DNA of 11,764 nt from contig JAUXFA010000014.1 of assembly GCA_030620285.1 (NCBI GenBank), positions 1 to 11,764 of the forward strand. Reading direction: 5' to 3'. The DNA comes from Piscirickettsiaceae bacterium (GTDB lineage Bacteria; Pseudomonadota; Gammaproteobacteria; Nitrosococcales; Methylophagaceae). This document shows positions 6,621 to 11,764 of this stretch, piece by piece (positions within the stretch are counted from its first letter, which is position 1; every line of letters begins with the position of its first letter). The notes below the pieces were generated by a model. The model made no database searches. It was not told the DNA's origin and worked only from the letters and a program-made list of their open reading frames with translations. Position numbers and translations under genes: made by a program.

Positions 6621-8102
6621 TTAGCACCATCCCTTCATAATAGTCAGACATAATTCATTTAATTCTTTAGCCCTACCCTCATTATTCGCTTCAGTATAAC
6701 AACGTAATTCTGGGGCGTTTCCTGATGGCCGAAAATGCACAATCTCACTATTTTCTAGCGTAATACGTATGCCATCTGTGGTATCGATTAAAATAGGTTT
6801 AGTTAAATCAGGAAATTGGTTTTTAAACGTCGCTAAATCAGATTCTATATTTCCTGTCATCATCGTCGATAAAATCCGTCGACTTACTTCCGTTGGAAAG
6901 TCTTTAAGTCTGTCACTATAAGTATATCGTTGTGGCAAGTCATTAAGTAACTCAGAAATTGTTCTTTTCCGTTGTTGGGCTAACAATAATATCGTCAAGG
7001 GCACAATCACCGCATCACGTGTCGGTAATGGCGACAGTATTTTTTCATTTTGTTGTATCAGTGTTTGTTGTAAAAAACCGCCATTTGCTTCATAGCCAAC
7101 GACTATTTTGGTATTATTTTCACTTGCTTGTTGCATTGCATTAATAACATAGGGGGAACCGATTTTAGTCCTTATCACTTGTTCTGAAAAGCCCATTTTA
7201 TCAACAACAGTATTGCTGCTTATCGGTGTCACGACAATATTTGCATTGAAATAATTAGCACACAGTACTCCCGCTATATCACCTCGCAACCAATTACCTT
7301 TTTCGTCACTAACCAGCGGTCTATCACCATCACCATCTGTTGAGATAATGCAATCAAATTTATGTTGCTGTGCCCACTGTTTAGCCAAGCTGATATCTTG
7401 CGGCCTAATTGCTTCGGTATCCACTGAAACAAACTTTTCAGAACGTCCTAATGATGTTACCTGTGCACCTAATTGTTGCAGAATAGTTTTAAGACAATCT
7501 CTGGACACTGAGGAATGCTCGTACAAGCCAATATGTTTACCTTGCAAACAATCCGCCGGCAAAAAATCTATAAATCGTTGAATGTAATGTTCTTCTGCCT
7601 CTTTACAAATTATTGGCAAACAACTTAATTGCAGCAGTTTATCCTCTGCTGAAAATAGATTTTCTAAAATATCAACTTGTTGAAGCTTAACTGCTTGTTC
7701 ATCTTGCTTTAATAATTCACCAGCAGGAGTATTGAATTTAATCCCATTACGATCATCAGGAATATGACTACCAGTGACCATAATTGTCGGTATTTTTTGA
7801 TGCAAACCAAATAACGCAATGGCAGGTGAGGGAATAAACCCATAATTCACCGGTTCAAATCCCAATTCAATGCATGCCGCTGCTGCTGCATTCATAATTT
7901 GAGGTGAACTAGAACGTAGATCTCCAGCGATCCCAACTTTTGAACCTGTAGTGATAAGTTGTTCGGCTTGCAAATATTGTAAGAACCCAGTGACATAAGC
8001 AAAGCAGACCTTATCAGTCATATCTTTTACTAAGCCTCTTACCCCACTGGTTCCAAATTGAACACCACTGGCTATCATTAATTGATCAATATTGATTTTC
8101 AT
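6621..8102 (-). CDS. manB: Phosphomannomutase (alpha-D-phosphohexomutase superfamily)
   Basis: Interconverts mannose 6-phosphate and mannose 1-phosphate in the cytoplasm, the step before GDP-mannose synthesis. All four superfamily loops are visible: FGTSGVRG at 16-23; the phosphoserine loop TGSHIPDDRNG at 110-120 with catalytic Ser112; the metal-binding loop DGDGDR at 256-261; the sugar-binding loop GYEANGG at 336-342; and the phosphate-binding loop RPSGNAPELR at 458-467. The length of 493 residues is normal. The start lies 15 bases after the manC stop with only a weak Shine-Dalgarno sequence, suggesting coupling to manC translation. It is the last gene of the cluster, and no intrinsic terminator is seen after it. 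Phosphoglucomutase or dual activity is common in this superfamily. The manC neighbour favours the mannose assignment (also named cpsG or rfbK). Confidence 0.93.
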   Translation of the reverse strand: MKINIDQLMIASGVQFGTSGVRGLVKDMTDKVCFAYVTGFLQYLQAEQLITTGSKVGIAGDLRSSSPQIMNAAAAACIELGFEPVNYGFIPSPAIALFGLHQKIPTIMVTGSHIPDDRNGIKFNTPAGELLKQDEQAVKLQQVDILENLFSAEDKLLQLSCLPIICKEAEEHYIQRFIDFLPADCLQGKHIGLYEHSSVSRDCLKTILQQLGAQVTSLGRSEKFVSVDTEAIRPQDISLAKQWAQQHKFDCIISTDGDGDRPLVSDEKGNWLRGDIAGVLCANYFNANIVVTPISSNTVVDKMGFSEQVIRTKIGSPYVINAMQQASENNTKIVVGYEANGGFLQQTLIQQNEKILSPLPTRDAVIVPLTILLLAQQRKRTISELLNDLPQRYTYSDRLKDFPTEVSRRILSTMMTGNIESDLATFKNQFPDLTKPILIDTTDGIRITLENSEIVHFRPSGNAPELRCYTEANNEGRAKELNELCLTIMKGWC

Positions 8103-8117
8103 TAAAACGGGTCTTAA

Positions 8118-9518
8118 TTAACAGCGGTGATAGTTGTCATCAAAACGAACAATATCATCTTCACCTAGGTAGCTCCCTGATTGTACTTCAATAATTTCCA
8201 GCGGTATGTGACCCGGGTTGTGTAATCGATGTTTTGTGCCTTGCGGTATAAAGGTTGACTCATTTTCGGCAAGTAACATTACTTCATCTCCTCGTGTAAC
8301 TTCTGCCGTCCCAGTTACCACGACCCAATGCTCGGCACGGTGATGATGCATTTGCAATGATAAGGATGCACCTGGATTTACCGTAATTCGTTTTACCTGA
8401 AATCCTTCTCCCCTATCGATGGAATCATAATATCCCCATGGGCGATAACACAGGCGATTATTTTCAGCTTCCGGGCGATCTTCCGCTATTAGTTGGTTCA
8501 CTATTTGTTTAATATTCTGAACACTATTCTTGTTTGCTACCATTACCGCATCAGCCGTTTCTACCACGACTATATGATCAAGTCCTAAGACAGAAACTAA
8601 TCGATGTTCACTATGGATATAAGAATTTTGCACATCATTAATAATGGTGTCACCGTGCACAACGTTATTGTCATCACTTTGTTCAGAGCACTCCCATAAT
8701 GAAGACCATGAACCTACATCATTCCAGCCGGCATTTAAGGGTACAACAACTGCTTTGTCAGTGTGCTCCATAACGGCATAATCAATAGAGTCAGAGGGAC
8801 ACGCTTTAAATGTTTCTTTATCTAAGCGAATAAAGTCCAAATCTAATTGGCTATTTGCTAATGCTTGGCGACAACTTGTCATTATTTCTGGGGAAAACGT
8901 GTCCAATTCAGCTATTAATGTCGAAGCTTTAAACATAAACATACCACTATTCCAATAATAGTCACCAGAAGTAATATATTTTTTAGCGGTGTCTAAATCG
9001 GGCTTTTCTACAAAGTTTTTTACTTTACTAACAGCATTTTTTTCATCTGCTTGAATATAACTATAACCGGTATTGGCTGATGTCGGCACAATGCCAAAAG
9101 TGACCAAGGAGCCTGCGTTAGCTTGACTTTTTGCTATCGAAACAGCCTGATGAAATGCGGTCAAATCCTGAATAATATGATCTGCGGCCAGCACTAAGAG
9201 TATTGGGTCGCCACCAGACTGCATTGCTTGTAATGCTGAAATCGCTAACGCTGGTGCTGTATTACGACCAAATGGCTCTAAAATAATTGTGGAATTATCA
9301 ATGTCTAAGTCCCGAATTTGCTCAGCAGCCATAAATCGATTATCGTTGTTACAGACCACAATTGGTGATTGTAAATCTTTCAAGCCATCTAAACGACTCA
9401 ATGTCTCTTGAAACATGGTCTGCTCACCAAACAGTGCCAAAAACTGTTTAGGTTTCGATTTTCTGGATAATGGCCACAGACGTGTACCACTACCACCTGA
9501 CATAATAACTGGTATCAT
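8118..9518 (-). CDS. manC: Mannose-1-phosphate guanylyltransferase / mannose-6-phosphate isomerase
   Basis: Bifunctional type II PMI-GMP enzyme that makes GDP-mannose from mannose 1-phosphate and GTP and also interconverts fructose 6-phosphate and mannose 6-phosphate. The N-terminal nucleotidyltransferase domain (about 1-285) shows the signature GGSGTRLWPLSR at 8-19, with the Lys-rich SKPKQFL just after it, EPFGRNTAPA at 81-90 and FVEKPD at 169-174. The C-terminal cupin isomerase domain (about 355-460) starts at RPWGYYDSI and carries the metal-binding QMHHHRAEHW at 389-398, with a further His at 430. The length of 466 residues is typical of ManC/AlgA/CpsB. It lies 48 bases after ugd with a good AGGAAA ribosome site and directly precedes manB. 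The pair gives a complete route from fructose 6-phosphate to GDP-mannose. Confidence 0.96.
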   Translation of the reverse strand: MIPVIMSGGSGTRLWPLSRKSKPKQFLALFGEQTMFQETLSRLDGLKDLQSPIVVCNNDNRFMAAEQIRDLDIDNSTIILEPFGRNTAPALAISALQAMQSGGDPILLVLAADHIIQDLTAFHQAVSIAKSQANAGSLVTFGIVPTSANTGYSYIQADEKNAVSKVKNFVEKPDLDTAKKYITSGDYYWNSGMFMFKASTLIAELDTFSPEIMTSCRQALANSQLDLDFIRLDKETFKACPSDSIDYAVMEHTDKAVVVPLNAGWNDVGSWSSLWECSEQSDDNNVVHGDTIINDVQNSYIHSEHRLVSVLGLDHIVVVETADAVMVANKNSVQNIKQIVNQLIAEDRPEAENNRLCYRPWGYYDSIDRGEGFQVKRITVNPGASLSLQMHHHRAEHWVVVTGTAEVTRGDEVMLLAENESTFIPQGTKHRLHNPGHIPLEIIEVQSGSYLGEDDIVRFDDNYHRC

Positions 9519-9566
9519 GATGTTTCCTAAATTAAATTTTCAATAGTATTGATTGGGCTAATAAAC

Positions 9567-10733
9567 CTAATCACTACCAAACAGATCACGGGTGTAGACC
9601 TTATTTTCAACATCAATGATTTCTTCAGTCAAGCGATTAGCAACAATTACATCGACAGACTTTTTGAACTGCTCAAGATCGTTAATCACTGTAGAGTTAA
9701 AAAATTCTGGTTCTTTAAGTGTCGGTTCATAAACAACAACTTTAATTCCTTTTGCTTTTATTCTCTTCATAATTCCTTGAACAGAAGAAGCTCTGAAATT
9801 ATCCGATCCACTTTTCATAATTAAACGATATATGCCCACAACATTGGGGCGTTGTCTAATGATTGACTCTGCTATATGGTCTTTTCGGGTTGTATTTGCA
9901 TCAACAATTGCACTAATTAAGCTGTTGGGAACATTCTGGTAATTTGCACGTAACTGCTTAGTATCTTTCGGTAAACAATAACCACCATAGCCAAAAGATG
10001 GATTATTGTAATGGTCACCTATACGTGGATCTAAACATACGCCCTTGATAATTTGCTGGGTATTTAAGCCATGTACTTCTGCATAGGAATCAAGTTCATT
10101 AAAGTATGCAACCCTCATTGCCAAGTAGGTATTAGAAAACAATTTAACGGCTTCACCTTCGGTTGCACTAGTAAAGACTACATTTATATTTTCTTTAATT
10201 GCTCCCCCAACTAATAGATTCGCAAACTGTTCCGCCCTTGCTGATTGCTCGCCAACAACAATTCTCGATGGATACAAATTATCGTATAGTGCTTTTCCTT
10301 CCCTCAAAAATTCTGGAGAAAAAATAATATTATTACAGCCCAGTGATTGTTTTATTTTTTCGGTATATCCCACTGGAACAGTCGACTTAATGACCATCAC
10401 CGCGTTGGGATTCACTGCCATCACATCTTTTATAACTATTTCTACAGAGCTAGTATCAAAATAGTTTGTTTCTGGGTCATAATCTGTTGGTGTCGCAATC
10501 ACCACAAAATCGGCGCCCAAATACGCTTGCTGTTTATCTAATGTTGCTGTTAAATTTAAGTTCTTATTTTCTAAAAAGTCTTGAATTTCTCTATCAATAA
10601 TTGGAGACTTGCCGCTATTAATAAGATCCACTTTATCTGCAATAATATCTAAGGCGATAACCTCATTATGCTGCGCTAATAAAATCGCATTTGATAGCCC
10701 AACATAACCGGTTCCTGCTACCGCAATCTTCAT
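9567..10733 (-). CDS. ugd: UDP-glucose 6-dehydrogenase
   Basis: Oxidises UDP-glucose with two NAD+ to UDP-glucuronate, a precursor of acidic surface polysaccharides. The N-terminal Rossmann fold has GTGYVGL at 7-13. Other conserved parts are KSTVPVGYT at 116-124, [20 protein letters not shown] at 138-157, the central helix around Lys197 and Asn201 ([12 protein letters not shown]), and [15 protein letters not shown] at 247-261 with catalytic Cys253 and Asp257. The length of 388 residues matches the short E. coli-type Ugd rather than the longer forms. The ATG at 10733 has AGGAAT about 8 bases upstream. It is 54 bases downstream of rmlB and 48 bases upstream of manC on the same strand. No defect is visible. 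Confidence 0.97.
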   Translation of the reverse strand: MKIAVAGTGYVGLSNAILLAQHNEVIALDIIADKVDLINSGKSPIIDREIQDFLENKNLNLTATLDKQQAYLGADFVVIATPTDYDPETNYFDTSSVEIVIKDVMAVNPNAVMVIKSTVPVGYTEKIKQSLGCNNIIFSPEFLREGKALYDNLYPSRIVVGEQSARAEQFANLLVGGAIKENINVVFTSATEGEAVKLFSNTYLAMRVAYFNELDSYAEVHGLNTQQIIKGVCLDPRIGDHYNNPSFGYGGYCLPKDTKQLRANYQNVPNSLISAIVDANTTRKDHIAESIIRQRPNVVGIYRLIMKSGSDNFRASSVQGIMKRIKAKGIKVVVYEPTLKEPEFFNSTVINDLEQFKKSVDVIVANRLTEEIIDVENKVYTRDLFGSD

Positions 10734-10787
10734 TTCAGTTATTCCTAATTATTTTCTACTATTAATCAAATTACTATACTGGTAATT

Positions 10788-11764
10788 TCAGCTAGTCTGA
10801 TAGCTGCCATCTTGCACATGCTGCCACCAATCTTGATTGTGTAAATACCACTCAACTGTTTTCCGAATACCACTTTCAAAGGTTTCTAAAGGCTTCCAAT
10901 CAAGCTCTCGAGCTATTTTAGTGGCATCAATTGCATAGCGGATATCATGTCCTGCACGATCGGTCACAAAAGTAATCAGATCCCGATAATATGCAATGCC
11001 GCTTGGTTTTTCTGGCGCTAACTCTTCAAGCAATTCACAAATCGTTTTAACCACATCGATATTTTGTTTTTCATTATGGCCACCAATATTATATGTTTCG
11101 CCTATTTCACCTGTCATTGCGACTAATACCAGTGCTCTAGCATGATCCACAACATAGAGCCAATCTCTTATCTGATTACCTTGCCCATATACAGGTAAGG
11201 CTTTACCTGCCAACGCGTTAAGGATAACAAGTGGAATTAATTTTTCTGGGAAATGATATGGACCATAATTATTGGAACAATTAGTAATAACGGTAGGTAA
11301 ACCGAATGTGCGTTGCCATGCTCGTACTAAATGATCAGAACTCGCTTTACTCGCTGAATAAGGCGAACTAGGAGTATACGATGTGGTTTCGGTAAATAAA
11401 TCATCTAGGCCTTCTAAATCACCATACACTTCATCAGTTGAAATATGGTGAAAACGAAATTTTTCTTTTTTCGTAGCCTCTAAACCTGTCCAATAAGATC
11501 TTGCTTGCTCTACAAGTGTATAGGTTCCAACAATATTGGTCTGAATAAACTCTCCGGGCCCGTCGATGGAGCGGTCAACATGCGACTCAGCAGCCAAATG
11601 CATAATAATATCTGGCTGATATTGCTGTAATATCCGTTGTATTTCCTGGGCATCACAAATATCAACGTGTTCAAAGCTATAACGGTCACTATCACTCACG
11701 CTAGTCAACGACTCTAAGTTTCCGGCATAAGTCAGTTTATCGACATTGACTACAATATGGTTTG
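10788..11764 (-). CDS. rmlB: dTDP-glucose 4,6-dehydratase, N-terminus beyond the window edge
   Basis: Converts dTDP-glucose to dTDP-4-keto-6-deoxyglucose, the second step toward dTDP-rhamnose and related 6-deoxy sugars. The reading frame stays open to the right edge. Its first complete codon is at 11762, and the visible protein begins [19 protein letters not shown], a typical RmlB sequence, so an internal TTG near 11708 is not the start. About 25 N-terminal residues with the GxxGFIG nucleotide-binding turn are missing. In the visible 324 residues are [11 protein letters not shown], the catalytic T-D-E (109-111, in TDEVYGD), Tyr135/Lys139 of [20 protein letters not shown] and [14 protein letters not shown]. 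It is the most upstream visible gene of the cluster. rmlA, rmlC and rmlD are not seen in the window; without them the final sugar could also be an amino-deoxyhexose. Confidence 0.96.
   Translation of the reverse strand, partial: NHIVVNVDKLTYAGNLESLTSVSDSDRYSFEHVDICDAQEIQRILQQYQPDIIMHLAAESHVDRSIDGPGEFIQTNIVGTYTLVEQARSYWTGLEATKKEKFRFHHISTDEVYGDLEGLDDLFTETTSYTPSSPYSASKASSDHLVRAWQRTFGLPTVITNCSNNYGPYHFPEKLIPLVILNALAGKALPVYGQGNQIRDWLYVVDHARALVLVAMTGEIGETYNIGGHNEKQNIDVVKTICELLEELAPEKPSGIAYYRDLITFVTDRAGHDIRYAIDATKIARELDWKPLETFESGIRKTVEWYLHNQDWWQHVQDGSYQTS

Noticed and set aside
6959..7581. Two short + strand reading frames opposite manB
   Set aside because: Both are antisense shadows of conserved phosphomannomutase coding sequence.
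9549..9824. + strand reading frame of 91 codons opposite the end of ugd
   Set aside because: It lies antisense to a strongly conserved gene and has no plausible ribosome site or recognisable protein character.
11510..11708. A start of the rmlB gene at the TTG near 11708, and a small overlapping reading frame at 11510-11695
   Set aside because: The frame upstream of the TTG stays open to the window edge and encodes the conserved RmlB N-terminal region, so the gene is cut by the edge. The overlapping frame is a shadow.

Overview
The window looks like chromosomal DNA from a gammaproteobacterium, AT-rich by eye. The basis is family resemblance: an adjacent YiaW/YiaV-type pair as in enterobacteria, an E. 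coli-type short UDP-glucose dehydrogenase, a NodT/OprM-type outer-membrane lipoprotein, and a tRNA-Asn 3' half that encodes its own CCA. I cannot name a genus. No rRNA, insertion sequence, integrase, transposase or CRISPR array is visible.

Left half (1-5801), envelope transport and ion movement. On the + strand a small DUF3302 membrane protein (YiaW-like) overlaps by one base an HlyD-family membrane fusion protein (YiaV-like), followed 39 bases later by a six-segment potassium channel. Converging on them from the right, on the - strand, are a NodT-family outer-membrane efflux lipoprotein and, 13 bases behind it, a CPA1-type Na+/H+ antiporter. The channel and the antiporter end 3 bases apart. 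A membrane fusion protein and an outer-membrane channel are therefore present without a recognisable RND, MFS or ABC pump. Upstream of the efflux gene is a separate - strand gene for an uncharacterised cysteine-rich, probably zinc-binding protein.

Middle (5802-6620). A gap of about 490 bases holds one striking object: the 3' half of a tRNA-Asn(GTT) gene with intact anticodon arm, T arm, acceptor 3' strand and CCA, but no usable 5' half. A strong intrinsic terminator follows it. This is the structure left where an element integrates into a tRNA gene; its orientation would place the element to the left. To its right is a small, very basic + strand protein of unknown function with a duplicated 19-residue motif.

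Right half (6621-11764), sugar-nucleotide supply. Four - strand genes in apparent operon order, rmlB (cut by the window edge), ugd, manC and manB, encode enzymes of the dTDP-4-keto-6-deoxyglucose, UDP-glucuronate and GDP-mannose pathways. Together they would feed synthesis of a surface polysaccharide (capsule, exopolysaccharide or O-antigen) containing mannose-derived, uronic acid and 6-deoxyhexose sugars. Glycosyltransferases and export genes are not in the window and may lie beyond the right edge, upstream in the transcript.
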